A DNA stretch of 64,000 nt from Gammaproteobacteria bacterium (GCA_030432755.1 JAUILZ010000009.1:1-64000), one strand, 5' to 3'. Shown: positions 17,776 to 27,095, numbered from the stretch's first letter. Notes: generated by a model from the letters alone, not told the origin. A program made the numbers and translations.

Positions 17776-18437
17776 GCGTCCGACGTCACGACATTGCCGT
17801 GCCGGAGATCGGCGCGGCGACCCTCGACGCCTGGCGCGACGTGCCGGCGGCTGTGGCCTCGGACTGCCTCGGACGTTTCCAGGCCATGGCGGGCGCGATC
17901 AAGCCGCTCGCGCCCGGGATGCGCATCGTCGCCCGCGCGCGCACGGTGGAATGCATGGTGGGAGATAACAGCGCACTGCATGCAGCCATCGGGTTGTGCG
18001 AGCCCGGCGTCGACGTGCTCGTCTGCAACGCCCAGGGCTTCGAGGACACCGCCCTGTTCGGCGGCCTGATGACCCGCGCCTGCCTGCAGGGCAACGTGGC
18101 GGGACTCGTCATCGACGGCGCGGTGCGCGACGGCGCGGAGATCATCGAATCCGGCTTTCCCTGCTTCAGCCGCGCAGTGGTGCCGCGGGGACCGCACAAG
18201 GGCTTCGGCGGCATCATCGACGGCGCCATCACCTGCGGCGGCGTACCAGTCTCGCCGGGCGACCTGGTGATCGGCGACGATGACGGCGTTACCGTGGTGC
18301 CCTACGGAGAGATCGACCCCACGATGGAAAAGGTGCGAGAGATCCTGGCGAAGGAGGAGCGCGCGTTGAAGCAGGTGGCCGAGGGTGGTTCGCTTGCCGA
18401 GATCTACAGCGTGCCGGAGATTACGCTCATACCCTGA
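17772..18437 (+). CDS. RraA-like / 4-hydroxy-4-methyl-2-oxoglutarate aldolase family protein
   Basis: A 221-residue protein of the HMG/CHA aldolase-RraA fold. The signature VIDGAVRDGAEI (about residue 115) carries the Arg-Asp pair that binds the divalent metal and substrate, and AVASDCLGRF, VARARTVECM and GDLVIGDDDGVTVVP are family blocks. Enzyme members cleave 4-hydroxy-4-methyl-2-oxoglutarate or oxaloacetate to pyruvate in aromatic ring catabolism; others are RNase E inhibitors. The catabolic neighbourhood and translational coupling to a cupin favour an enzyme. The start is fixed by the ATGA overlap. Confidence 0.85.
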   Translation: MSVRRHDIAVPEIGAATLDAWRDVPAAVASDCLGRFQAMAGAIKPLAPGMRIVARARTVECMVGDNSALHAAIGLCEPGVDVLVCNAQGFEDTALFGGLMTRACLQGNVAGLVIDGAVRDGAEIIESGFPCFSRAVVPRGPHKGFGGIIDGAITCGGVPVSPGDLVIGDDDGVTVVPYGEIDPTMEKVREILAKEERALKQVAEGGSLAEIYSVPEITLIP

Positions 18438-18462
18438 CAGCAATAGCCCCAGCCAAACACCA

Positions 18463-18540
18463 CGAAATGCCAGCGAAAGCTGGCATCCATGTAGCAATTT
18501 TGCAGGTTGCTGGATGGATCCCTGCCTTCGCTGGGATTTC
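18463..18540. repeat. Palindromic repeat element, copy 1 (two stem-loops)
   Basis: A 78-bp element with one hairpin at each end, GCCAGCGAAAGCTGGC at the left and the CCTTCGCTGGGATTTC end at the right, the two ends being roughly inverse copies. The same family recurs at 18591 and three times at 25707-26041. It looks like a REP/BIME-type interspersed element. Confidence 0.75.
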
Positions 18541-18590
18541 AAGCACGCTGAGCGCCAGCATCAAACTCCGAAACGCCAGCATTTAACCCT

Positions 18591-18668
18591 GAAACACCAG
18601 CGAAAGCTGGTGTCTATGTGACGGTTTCGCAGGGCGTGATATGGATCCCAGCTTTCGCTGGGATTTCG
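18591..18668. repeat. Palindromic repeat element, copy 2
   Basis: A 78-bp element with hairpins ACCAGCGAAAGCTGGT and CCCAGCTTTCGCTGGG, in the same orientation as copy 1 and 50 bp after it. Both lie between the convergent RraA-like and enolase-superfamily genes and may act in transcript ends. Confidence 0.75.
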
Positions 18669-18677
18669 GGTTAAATG

Positions 18678-19811
18678 TTACAAAATCCGCTCTCCGCACT
18701 TCTCCACCGCCGCCATGGACAGCGTCAGGCCGAGGCCGGGATCGGGATTCAGGTACAGCATGCCACCCTCGATCCGCGGGGGATTCTCGAACAGTTCCGC
18801 CTGCAGGGGATCGCGCTCGGGATCCGTGAACGACTCCACGATCAGGCCCGCCGGAGAACCGGCGACGATATGGGCGTGGATGAAGCAGTCGTGGTGGGGC
18901 GCGACCTGGACGTGGTTCATCTCGCACAGCGCCGCGAGTTTGCGGCCCTCGGTGAAGCCGCCCATCATGGTGCAGTCGAACTGGAGGATGCGCACCGCCT
19001 GCTCCTCCAGCAACGAGCGGCAGGCATAGCTGGTGAGTTCGCTCTCCCCCGCCGACAGCGGGATCGCGGTGGTCTGCGCCAACATTTTGAGTTCGCGCCG
19101 GTCGTCCACCCAGCGCACCGGCTCCTCGAGCCAGCGCGGCTTCAGTTCGGCGAGCAGCCTTGCCCCCTCGATGGCGGTGTCGAGGTCCCAGCCGCGGTTG
19201 ATGTCGATCATGAGCTGGTTGTCGTCACCGATCACCTCGCGCACCAGCGCCATGCGTTCCATGTCCACCTCGAGGGTATCGCCGCCCGCCTTGGCCTTGA
19301 AGCCGCGATGGCCCTGCTCGCGCAGCATGGTGATTTCCTCGCGCAGTTCCACCGCGTCCTTGCCGTCGCGATAGTAGGCGCAGGTGACGTAGGCCGGCAC
19401 CGCGTCGCGATAGCCACCGAACAGGCGGTAAAGCGGCAGCCCCGAGGCCTTGCCGACGATGTCCCAGATCGCGATGTCGATGGCGGCGGAGACGCGCACC
19501 ACGGCCTCCCGGGTCCACTTGCGTTCGAAGGCGCGGCGTTTCCAGGTCAGGGAAAACAGGGTCTCGTAGATACGCTCCGGGGCGAGCGCGTCCGCACCGA
19601 TCAGCGGCTCGAGTATGCCGTCGCCAATGGCGTGGCGCACCGCCTCGATGGGGGTGTAGCTGGTGGCGATACCGATGCCCTGGATACCCTCGTCAGTGGT
19701 GACCCGCACCAGCAGCTCGTTCGCCTTGGGGACGATGAAATGGCTCACCCAGTGCGGCCGCCCGTCGTCCGGCGCGGTCAGGATCCAGGCTTCTATCTGC
19801 TTGATTTTCAT
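18678..19811 (-). CDS. Mandelate racemase/muconate lactonizing enzyme family protein
   Basis: A 377-residue enolase-superfamily enzyme. The catalytic set of the mandelate racemase subgroup is visible: Lys172-x-Lys174 in FKAKAGG, the three Mg ligands Asp203 (MIDINRGW), Glu229 (WLEEP) and Glu256 (SAGES), and His306/307 in VAPHHD. Such enzymes abstract a proton next to a carboxylate, acting as sugar-acid dehydratases or racemases. The pattern KxK plus His suggests a two-base mechanism. The exact acid is unknown. The gene ends just before the palindromic repeats and is not obviously in an operon. Confidence 0.9.
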   Translation of the reverse strand: MKIKQIEAWILTAPDDGRPHWVSHFIVPKANELLVRVTTDEGIQGIGIATSYTPIEAVRHAIGDGILEPLIGADALAPERIYETLFSLTWKRRAFERKWTREAVVRVSAAIDIAIWDIVGKASGLPLYRLFGGYRDAVPAYVTCAYYRDGKDAVELREEITMLREQGHRGFKAKAGGDTLEVDMERMALVREVIGDDNQLMIDINRGWDLDTAIEGARLLAELKPRWLEEPVRWVDDRRELKMLAQTTAIPLSAGESELTSYACRSLLEEQAVRILQFDCTMMGGFTEGRKLAALCEMNHVQVAPHHDCFIHAHIVAGSPAGLIVESFTDPERDPLQAELFENPPRIEGGMLYLNPDPGLGLTLSMAAVEKCGERIL

Positions 19812-19969
19812 TGGTGTTGCAACAATTGAAACCGGCTAACCTAGAGCACGCGCCGGTCCGGGTCAATGGCGAGCCTGGCGGACCATGAGGGCACGGAACT
19901 GAGCCATATCAATTTTTTCCGCCGGACTACGTATAATGTCGACAGTACCCACCCGTCCAAACCGCCACC

Positions 19970-20245
19970 ATGCTGACACTCAGAGAATGCCTGCAGTACT
20001 GCAACCTGTCGGAAGAGGAGATCGAGGCGATCGCGGAACACGAGCATATTCCCGAGATCGTGGCCGCGGAGATGGCCGAATACCTGGTGCAATCCGATGA
20101 CGGCGTGCAGCAAATCCGGAGCATCATCCTCGATGACATCGAGGCCGCTCGAAAACACGGCAACGGCGAACGCGTACGGCAACTCGAGAACGTGCTGAAG
20201 CATTTCATCGCCACACACCCGGAGCGCGGCGCAAGCGCGGCCTGA
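19970..20245 (+). CDS. Conserved small cytoplasmic protein, unknown function
   Basis: A 91-residue, probably all-helical, acidic protein (MLTLRECLQYCNLSEEEIEAIAEHEHIPEI). It has no signal peptide or membrane segment. I recall similar short proteins in proteobacteria without a known role. It is convergent with the dimethylglycine-dehydrogenase-like gene, whose stop is two bases away, and its codon use resembles its neighbours. I judge it a real gene because of its helix pattern and coding character. Confidence 0.65.
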   Translation: MLTLRECLQYCNLSEEEIEAIAEHEHIPEIVAAEMAEYLVQSDDGVQQIRSIILDDIEAARKHGNGERVRQLENVLKHFIATHPERGASAA

Positions 20246-20246
20246 G

Positions 20247-22691
20247 TCAGGCCTTGATCCGGGCCATCTCCGGGTCGTACATCGCCCGCCGCTGGAGTGT
20301 GGCCGGCACGCGTCTCGTCGCCACCTCGAGTTCGTAGCTGCCGGCGTCCAGCCAGTCGTTGGTGACGCCTTCCGCGTTGCGCACGTAGCCGAGGCCAATG
20401 GAGCTGCCCACGGTGTGGCCGTAGCCGCCGCTCGACAGCCAGCCCACGCGTTCGCCGTCGCGGTAGATGGTTTCACGGCCGATCAGCGTCACCGACGGAT
20501 CGTCTACAGAGAAACCCATCAGTCGCTTGCCGAGAGGCTTGCCCCGCTGGGCCTCGAGGGCCGAGCGGCCGATGAAGTCCACATCGCTCGACAGCTTCAC
20601 CGCGAAACCAAGACCCGCTTCCAACGGCGTGTGATCCGGCGACAGGTCCGCACCCCAGGCCCGGTAGGCCTTCTCCAGTCGAAGGGATTCGATGGCGCGG
20701 TAACCGGCATCGGCGATATCGAATGCCTGACCGGTTTCGAGCAACGCTTCGTACACGATGCGGGCGTCCGCCTGGTCGCAATGCAGCTCCCAGCCGAGTT
20801 CGCCCACGTAGGTTACGCGTAGCGCGAGCAGTTCTCGCCCCGCGATGCGAATCCGTTGCGCCGCGCCGAAAGGAAATGCGGCGTTACCGAAGTCGCCCTC
20901 CCCCGCGGCGGAGATCACTTCGCGCGCCCGCGGTCCCATGAGCGAGAGCACGGAGTAGCGGTCGCTGACATCTTCCAGGGTGACGGCTTCACCGGCGCGG
21001 AAATGACCCCCGATCCAGTGGCGATCGTGGGTGACGAAGCCGGTGCCGGTGACGAGGTAGTAGCGATCCGTATCGAGACGGGTAACCGTCAGGTCAGCCT
21101 CGATGCCGCCACGGCTGTTGAGCAACTGGGTATAGCGCAGCTGTCCCGGCGCGCAGTCCACGTCATTGGCGCAGATGCGATTCAGGGCGGACGCGGCATC
21201 GGCGCCACTCACCTCGAACTTGGCGAAGGAGGTCTGGTCGATGAGCCCCACCCGCTCGCGCACCGCGCGGTGCTCGGCGGCGACGTGCTCGAACCAGTTG
21301 GGCCGCTCGAAGGAATACACGTCCTTCGCCTCGACACCGGCGGGTGCGAACCAGTTGGGTCGCTCCCAGCCCATCTTCTCGCCAAAGCAGGCACCACGGC
21401 CCGCGAGCGTGTCGTAGAGCGGCGACTTGCGCGCGCCGCGCACGCTGGCGTGCTCCTCGCCCGGCCAGGCAATGGTGTAGTGCTTGCCGTAGAGTTCCAG
21501 AGTGCGCGCCTCGACCCAGCGCCGGTCACGGTGCACCGCGCCGAAGCGGCGGATGTCCACCGCCCAGAGATCATAGGGCGGCTCGTCGCCGGCGATCCAT
21601 TCCGCAAGCGCCTTGCCCGCGCCGCCGCCGGAGGCGATGCCGAAGGCGTTGAAGCCGGCGCCGACGAAGTAGCCGCGCAGCTCCGGCGCCTCGCCGAGGA
21701 TGAAGTTGCCGTCCGGGGTGAAGCTCTCGGGGCCGTTGATGAGCTGCTTGATCCCCGCGCGTTCGAGGGCCGGCACGCGCGGCAGCGCGAGTTCCATCAT
21801 CGGCCCGAAGTGATCCCAGTCCTCGTCGAGCAGGGTAAAGCTGAAGTTTTCGGGCAGCCCCCCGGTGGCCCAGGGAATGGGATTGGGTTCATAGCCGCCC
21901 ATCACAAGGCCGCCCACCTCCTCCTTGTAGTAGGTCAGTCGGTCGGGGTCGCGCAGGGTCGGCAGGTCCGGACTGACGCCGTCGATGGGCTCGGTGACGA
22001 GGTACTGGTGCTGGACGGAGATGAGCGGCACGTTGACCCCGGCCAGCGCGCCGAATTCCCGCGCCCACTGACCGCAGCAGTTCACCACGATACCGGTTTC
22101 GATGGAACCGAGGGCGGTGTCGAGCCCGCTGACGCGGCCCGCGTCGGCGTGCACACCGGTGACCGCGCAGTTCTCGATAATCCGTACGCCACGCTTGCGC
22201 GCACCCTGTGCCAGCGCCCGGGTAATGTCGCCCGGGTTGGCCTGGCCGTCGGTGGGCAGGAAGGCGGCGCCGAGGACGTCGTCTGCATTCATCACCGGCC
22301 ACAGGTCGAGCGCCTCCTTCGGCGACAGCACGTGCATCTCGAGGCCGAAGCTGTGGGCGGTGGTGGCCTGGCGCAGGATCTCCGTCATCCGCGCGGGGTT
22401 GCAGGCAAGTCGTAGCCCACCGTTCATCTTCCAGCCCGTGGCCTGGCCGGTTTCCTTTTCCAGGTTGCGGTAGAGGTCGATGGAATGACCCAGAAGTTGC
22501 GTGATGCCGGCCTGGCTGCGGAGCTGCCCCACGAGACCTGCGGCATGCCAGGTGCTGCCGCTCGACAGCTCGTGGCGTTCTATCAATACGACATCGCCGA
22601 TCCCGAGGGCCGCGAGGTGATAAGCGGTGGAGCATCCGACGATGCCTCCGCCGACGACGACGACGTGCGCCCTGTCCGGAAGCTTGCTCAT
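20247..22691 (-). CDS. Dimethylglycine/sarcosine dehydrogenase-like FAD protein with GcvT domain (copy A)
   Basis: An 814-residue two-part enzyme. The N-terminal DAO-type oxidoreductase has the FAD motif VVVVGGGIVGCSTAYH (about residue 10) and SSGSTWHAAGLVG, the place where relatives attach FAD covalently through His. The C-terminal half is a folate-binding GcvT/aminomethyltransferase domain (YVGELGWELH, then RLEKAYRAWGADL). Family members oxidatively demethylate N-methylglycines and pass the one-carbon unit to tetrahydrofolate. The start at 22691 overlaps the kinase stop by four bases. It is the last gene of an operon with a betaine-type transporter, which supports a role in methylated-glycine breakdown. 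A second copy lies at 42423. Confidence 0.88.
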   Translation of the reverse strand: MSKLPDRAHVVVVGGGIVGCSTAYHLAALGIGDVVLIERHELSSGSTWHAAGLVGQLRSQAGITQLLGHSIDLYRNLEKETGQATGWKMNGGLRLACNPARMTEILRQATTAHSFGLEMHVLSPKEALDLWPVMNADDVLGAAFLPTDGQANPGDITRALAQGARKRGVRIIENCAVTGVHADAGRVSGLDTALGSIETGIVVNCCGQWAREFGALAGVNVPLISVQHQYLVTEPIDGVSPDLPTLRDPDRLTYYKEEVGGLVMGGYEPNPIPWATGGLPENFSFTLLDEDWDHFGPMMELALPRVPALERAGIKQLINGPESFTPDGNFILGEAPELRGYFVGAGFNAFGIASGGGAGKALAEWIAGDEPPYDLWAVDIRRFGAVHRDRRWVEARTLELYGKHYTIAWPGEEHASVRGARKSPLYDTLAGRGACFGEKMGWERPNWFAPAGVEAKDVYSFERPNWFEHVAAEHRAVRERVGLIDQTSFAKFEVSGADAASALNRICANDVDCAPGQLRYTQLLNSRGGIEADLTVTRLDTDRYYLVTGTGFVTHDRHWIGGHFRAGEAVTLEDVSDRYSVLSLMGPRAREVISAAGEGDFGNAAFPFGAAQRIRIAGRELLALRVTYVGELGWELHCDQADARIVYEALLETGQAFDIADAGYRAIESLRLEKAYRAWGADLSPDHTPLEAGLGFAVKLSSDVDFIGRSALEAQRGKPLGKRLMGFSVDDPSVTLIGRETIYRDGERVGWLSSGGYGHTVGSSIGLGYVRNAEGVTNDWLDAGSYELEVATRRVPATLQRRAMYDPEMARIKA

Positions 22692-23569
22692 GATGACAGG
22701 CCCTCGAAGTCGGTCATCGCGCGCTCGAAGCGCTCGAGGTTCTCCGCGGTGTAGGCGACGAAGTCGACGTCCAGCGCGGAATGAATTTCCGACACCATAC
22801 TCCACATGCTCTCGCGCAGCAGGGAGGCGCATTTCATCGCCTGGTAACTCATCCAGAGCTTTTCCGTGAGCGCGGCCTCGAAATATTCCTCCAGCAGCCA
22901 GCGTTCCTGGGATTCGTCGAGGCCGTTGTTGGAAGCAAGGCCGCCAAGATCGAAGAGCGGGCTGTTGAAACCGGCATAGTCGTAGTCGATGAGCCAGAGC
23001 CGTTCGCCGTCGTCGATGAAGTTGGCGGCAAGCAGATCGTTGTGGCCGAAGACGATGTCCACCGGCCCCACCGCAGCCTCGAGTCGGTCGGCGGTGGCCA
23101 GCAGTTCCGGCAGGCGTGCGGTCATGCGGCTGCCGCCGTCACGCAGGGTGGCGGCATAGTCACGCAGCACCTGGAACACCCAGAACACCAGCGCCGGGCC
23201 GCGGAAGTGCTTCGGGATATCGCGGTGGCAGCGGCGCACCAGGGGCAGGATGCGCGGCAGGTTGGCGGGAGCGCGCACATCTTCTTCGGCGTAGGTCTTT
23301 CCGTCGATGTGTTCCAGCACCAGCACACCCGGTTCGTGATGCAACACCTGTGGCGATATGCCCGCGGCTGCCGCCGCGCGACTCGCCGCGAGTTCGTTGA
23401 AGCGCATCACGCCGTGCACCGGGATATCGTCCCCCGCGCGCACGAAGTACTTCCGCCCGCCACAGGTGACGACGAAGTTGGCATTGGTGATCCCGCCGGA
23501 CAGCGGTTCGGGATCCACCGCTTCGGTCCAGAAGTCGAGCCTGCGGACCAGGTCGATGGCGCTCTGCAT
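22688..23569 (-). CDS. Choline/ethanolamine kinase-like phosphotransferase
   Basis: A 293-residue APH-fold kinase most like LicA/choline kinases. The Brenner motif is FGHNDLLAANFI (catalytic Asp in HND) and the magnesium motif is LIDYDYAGF. The N-terminal lobe has GGITNANFVV as nucleotide-binding loop. It would phosphorylate a small alcohol or amine such as choline or ethanolamine in the cytoplasm. It sits between the quaternary-amine permease (38 bp upstream) and the dimethylglycine-dehydrogenase-like gene (overlapping). A choline-type substrate therefore fits, but other small alcohols are possible. Confidence 0.85.
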   Translation of the reverse strand: MQSAIDLVRRLDFWTEAVDPEPLSGGITNANFVVTCGGRKYFVRAGDDIPVHGVMRFNELAASRAAAAAGISPQVLHHEPGVLVLEHIDGKTYAEEDVRAPANLPRILPLVRRCHRDIPKHFRGPALVFWVFQVLRDYAATLRDGGSRMTARLPELLATADRLEAAVGPVDIVFGHNDLLAANFIDDGERLWLIDYDYAGFNSPLFDLGGLASNNGLDESQERWLLEEYFEAALTEKLWMSYQAMKCASLLRESMWSMVSEIHSALDVDFVAYTAENLERFERAMTDFEGLSS

Positions 23570-23607
23570 GATGTTCTCGAAGTGTTAAGTGAGAAAAAAA
23601 ATTCGGA

Positions 23608-25620
23608 TCAAGCCCCGGGCAGACCCATGATGGCGCGCCGCCGCGCCACCCAGGCGCGGATCAGGCGGTCGGCGATGATGGCGATGAACGCCACGGACAC
23701 GCCGGCGACGATGCCTCGGCCGGTGTCCGCCTTGGTGAGCGCGATGTACACCTCCTGGCCGAGTTCCCGGGTCCCCACCAGGGCGGTAATCACCAGCATC
23801 GACAGCGCCATCATGATGGTCTGGTTGATGCCAAGCATGATTTCCGGCAGCGCAACGGGAAGTTGCACCTTGCGCAGGATCTGGCCGCGGGTGCAGCCCA
23901 CCGAGGTCGCGGCCTCCACGAGATGCGCGGGAACCTGGCGGATGCCGTGATCAGTGTAGCGGATGGCGGGCGCCACCGCGTAGGCGACGATGGCGAGCAT
24001 GGCGGCGAAGTCTCCCACGCGGAACAGCATCACCACCGGGATCAGGTAGACGAAGGACGGCAGCGTCTGCAGGGTATCGATGCAGACCTGGACCACGCGA
24101 TGCACACTCTCGTTGCGCCCCGACCAGATGCCGATGGGAATACCGATGAGCGCGGCGATCACCACGGACACCCCGCACAGGTACACCGTCACCATGGCGT
24201 CCTTCCAGCCGCCGGTGAAGGCGACAAACAGCGCGAGCAGCGCGGTCAGCAGCGCGAGCCGCCAGCCACCGAGCTGGTAACCGAGCAGCGCCACGAATCC
24301 CACCACCACCACCCAGGGCGTGGCCAGCAGGAAGCGCTTCACCGGGATCATGAAGTTGAGCAGGAGAAATGTCTTGAACGCCTCGAGCTGGTCGAAGTAA
24401 TTGACGTTGATCCAGCGCACCAGGTCTTCCCAGAATCCACTGGTGGTCAGGGTCCAGGCCTCCGGGTAGCTGCGGATCGCGGGCAGGAAGAAGGACACCG
24501 CCCAGGAAATGAACACGATGCCGAGGGCGATGGAAAGATACGTGTGTCGCGAAAACCAGGAACCTTCTTCCCGGGGCGCGCCACGCGAGCGCTGCGCGAA
24601 CGCCTGGCTGAGCCGGTCGAGGGCGATGGCGAGCAGCGTGATTGCGATGCCGGCCTCGAGTCCCGAGCCGATGGCGAGACGTTTCAGCGACGACAACACG
24701 TCAAAACCAAGACCACCGGCACCGATCATCGAGGCGATGATCACCATGTTGAGCGACAGCATGATGACCTGGTTCACCCCTACCATGAGGCCCGGCGCGG
24801 CGGAAGGGATCAGCACCTTCCAGAGTAGTTGCCGCTTCGTGCAGCCCGACATCTGCCCCGACTCGATGGACTCCGCCGGCACCTGGGACAGCGACAGCAT
24901 GGTGATGCGCACCATCGGCGGGGTGGCATAGATCATGGTGGCGATCATCGCCGCCACCGGGCCGAAGCCGAACAGGAACAGCACCGGCACCAGGTAGGCG
25001 AATACCGGCACGGTCTGCATCAGGTCGAGTAGCGGCTCGATGACACGGCCGAAGCGCGCGGAGCGATACGCCTGGATGCCGATCAGCAGGCCGATACCAA
25101 TGCCGAGGGGCACCGCGATCAGGATCGAGCTCAGCGTCACCATGGCGCTCTCCCAGCGGCCGAACACCACCAGGTAGAGCATGCAGGCACCCACCAAAAG
25201 TGCGAGCTTCCAGTCGCGGATCCAGAGTCCGAGGATCACCAGCACGGAGATCACCGCGATCCAGGGCAGTGGCGGCAATACAGCGGAAGCCGAAGGATCG
25301 GTGGAAAACGAGAATCCGTTTACCAGCAGGTTGTCGGCAAGTGTAAGCGGCCATTCCAGCAGCCACGATACCGAGCGCGTCATTTCCTTGAAGGTGAACA
25401 GGCCGAAGTCGAGATCGTTGATCAGCCAGTCCATAAAGTCGCTGATCCAGAAGCGCAGCGGGATCACCCACTCCCGCGGAAAGGTCACCGCCCGCGGCCA
25501 GGACTCTCCAAATACCGTGATCACCACCGCGACGGCGAGGAACGCGATCCAGGGCCAGGGCCACTGGCGACCTGATCCGCTGGCTGATAGCGCGACGGGC
25601 GTTGTGGTACTCGCTGTCAA
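23608..25620 (-). CDS. ABC transporter permease, two fused ProW/OpuAB-type domains
   Basis: A 670-residue inner-membrane protein made of two homologous permease halves. Each has a ProW-like EAA region (AAPGLMVGVNQVIMLSLNM in the first, ALPEIMLGINQTIMMALSM in the second) preceded by a GIPIGI/GIGIGL block. Family members import glycine betaine, proline betaine or choline. Single-domain permeases usually form dimers; here the two are in one chain. It is downstream of its binding protein (515 bp apart, with a repeat array between) and 38 bp upstream of the kinase. No ATP-binding subunit is encoded in the operon or anywhere in the window. Confidence 0.9.
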   Translation of the reverse strand: MTASTTTPVALSASGSGRQWPWPWIAFLAVAVVITVFGESWPRAVTFPREWVIPLRFWISDFMDWLINDLDFGLFTFKEMTRSVSWLLEWPLTLADNLLVNGFSFSTDPSASAVLPPLPWIAVISVLVILGLWIRDWKLALLVGACMLYLVVFGRWESAMVTLSSILIAVPLGIGIGLLIGIQAYRSARFGRVIEPLLDLMQTVPVFAYLVPVLFLFGFGPVAAMIATMIYATPPMVRITMLSLSQVPAESIESGQMSGCTKRQLLWKVLIPSAAPGLMVGVNQVIMLSLNMVIIASMIGAGGLGFDVLSSLKRLAIGSGLEAGIAITLLAIALDRLSQAFAQRSRGAPREEGSWFSRHTYLSIALGIVFISWAVSFFLPAIRSYPEAWTLTTSGFWEDLVRWINVNYFDQLEAFKTFLLLNFMIPVKRFLLATPWVVVVGFVALLGYQLGGWRLALLTALLALFVAFTGGWKDAMVTVYLCGVSVVIAALIGIPIGIWSGRNESVHRVVQVCIDTLQTLPSFVYLIPVVMLFRVGDFAAMLAIVAYAVAPAIRYTDHGIRQVPAHLVEAATSVGCTRGQILRKVQLPVALPEIMLGINQTIMMALSMLVITALVGTRELGQEVYIALTKADTGRGIVAGVSVAFIAIIADRLIRAWVARRRAIMGLPGA

Positions 25621-25706
25621 TGGAATCGCAGATTAACTTTGTAGAGACAACCGGTTTTCCACGTTAAGGACAGCCAAAAGACTGAATTCCGCGACAACCT
25701 GTCGAC

Positions 25707-26041
25707 CGAAATCCCAGCGAAGGCCGGGATCCATTCTTTGCGCACGGCACACTCTGTAATATGGACGCCAGCCTTCGCTGGCGTTTCGGAAATCACTTTG
25801 GCACAAGTCGGAGTCAGTGACACCCTGCAGATCGAAATCCCAGCGAAGGCTGGGATCCATTCTTTACGCACGGCGCACTCTGTAACATGGACGCCAACCT
25901 TCGCTGGCGTTTCGGAAATCACTTTGGCACAAGTCGGAGTCAGTGACACCCTGGAGATCGAAATCCCAGCGAAGGCTGAGATCCATTCTTTACGCACGGT
26001 ACGGCCCGTGGCATGGACACCAGCTTTCGCTGGTGTTTCGG
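25707..26041. repeat. 126-bp tandem palindromic repeat array (2.7 units)
   Basis: Three copies of an 83-bp double-hairpin element (CCCAGCGAAGGCTGGG and CGCCAGCCTTCGCTGGCG cores) start at 25707, 25833 and 25959, exactly 126 bp apart. The first two are each followed by a 43-bp linker that is nearly identical between units. The hairpins are the same family as at 18463 and 18591. The array lies between the binding-protein gene and its permease gene, so hairpins here could protect the upstream mRNA and raise the level of binding protein over permease, as REP sequences do in malE-malF. Protein-like frames across the array are not genes. Confidence 0.9.
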
Positions 26042-26135
26042 AGTATCACCTTCGAGCAATGCCGCTTATTGCCACCCGTCGTCAACATTGGCGGCAATTC
26101 CGGCCACCGGCAAAACGCCGGTGGCCGGTCAAACG

Positions 26136-27095
26136 TCAACCGCACTGGGTCCAGGCACCCCAGGTATCCTTGTTGGCATCCATCCAGGCGTTCACCACGT
26201 CCTCCACGGATTTGCCATCGAGGTCGACTTCACCCACCATGCCGCCCATGGCCTGGTTGTCGATGGTGAAGTTGCGGATCGCGTTGTAGGCGCAGGGCCA
26301 CTTCTCCTCGCCGCCCTTCCAGCCGACCTTCTTGATCCAGCCGCGGGGCTTGCCGCAGTCATAGGCCATGTTGGGATTAACGCCCACGGAAGCATCCTCG
26401 TAACACTCGTCGCTGTAGGGCGGGAACTCGACGAACTCGCCCTCGAACTTGATCGGCGCCCAGTGCGGGGTGTAGATCCAGCCGATCCAGGGCGCCTGGC
26501 GCTGGTAGGCGGATTCGAGTTCCGCGAACAGCGCCGCGTCGGTGCCGGCGTGCACCACCTCGAAATCCATCTCCAGCGCTTCCACGCGCTCATCGTCGTA
26601 GCCGCCCCAGGTTACCGGGCCGCCCAAGTAGCGACCGCTGGGCGCGGTTTCGGGAGTGGAGAATTCCTCGGCGCAGTCATTCAGCGCCTGCCAGTCGGGC
26701 AGGCCCGGGCATTTCTCCTTCATGTAACTCGGGTACCACCACTCCTCGATAGCCTGCATCCCGGTCTCGCCAAGATCCACGGTGTTGCCCGTCGCCAGGC
26801 TCTTTTCCATCGCGTCCTTGCCGGTGGTTTCCCACATCTCCATGGCGACGTGCAGGTCACCGGATTCGAGGCCGGCGAACTGGGCGAGATAGTCGGCCTG
26901 CTGATACTTGATGTTGTACCCCATCTCCTGGAGCACGCGGCCCATGATGTTGGTGGTGATGTACTGGCCGGTCCAGTCGTGCAGCGTCAGGATGATGGGA
27001 TCGGTGGACTCGACCTCGGCGCGGACGGGCCCGCCCGCCAGGAGGGCGGCGCCGATCAGCAGCGTGGCGGGAATGCGGTAGCGGATTGGTTGCAT
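26136..27095 (-). CDS. Periplasmic substrate-binding protein, glycine betaine/choline ABC type (OpuAC-like)
   Basis: A 319-residue binding protein with a signal peptide (MQPIRYRIPATLLIGAALLAG, cut near VRA-EVES). The OpuAC/ProX-type fold is recognised from LHDWTGQYITTNIMGRVLQEMGYNI at the start of the mature chain, LHVAMEMWETTG, and several Trp residues (GWIYTPHWAPIKF) that could form the aromatic cage for quaternary ammonium ligands. Four Cys are present in the C-terminal half. It heads the operon with the fused permease, kinase and dimethylglycine-dehydrogenase-like genes and is divergent from a DeoR regulator. Confidence 0.88.
   Translation of the reverse strand: MQPIRYRIPATLLIGAALLAGGPVRAEVESTDPIILTLHDWTGQYITTNIMGRVLQEMGYNIKYQQADYLAQFAGLESGDLHVAMEMWETTGKDAMEKSLATGNTVDLGETGMQAIEEWWYPSYMKEKCPGLPDWQALNDCAEEFSTPETAPSGRYLGGPVTWGGYDDERVEALEMDFEVVHAGTDAALFAELESAYQRQAPWIGWIYTPHWAPIKFEGEFVEFPPYSDECYEDASVGVNPNMAYDCGKPRGWIKKVGWKGGEEKWPCAYNAIRNFTIDNQAMGGMVGEVDLDGKSVEDVVNAWMDANKDTWGAWTQCG

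Noticed and set aside
25707..26041. Possible CRISPR array
   Set aside because: Repeat units are 83 bp with nearly identical 43-bp linkers; CRISPR repeats are short with differing spacers and no cas genes are nearby.
25617..26289. Frames on both strands across the palindromic array (texts like IPAKAGIHSL and TPAFAGV)
   Set aside because: They are translations of the tandem repeat itself and occur because the 126-bp period is a multiple of three; repeats of this type often cause false proteins in annotation.
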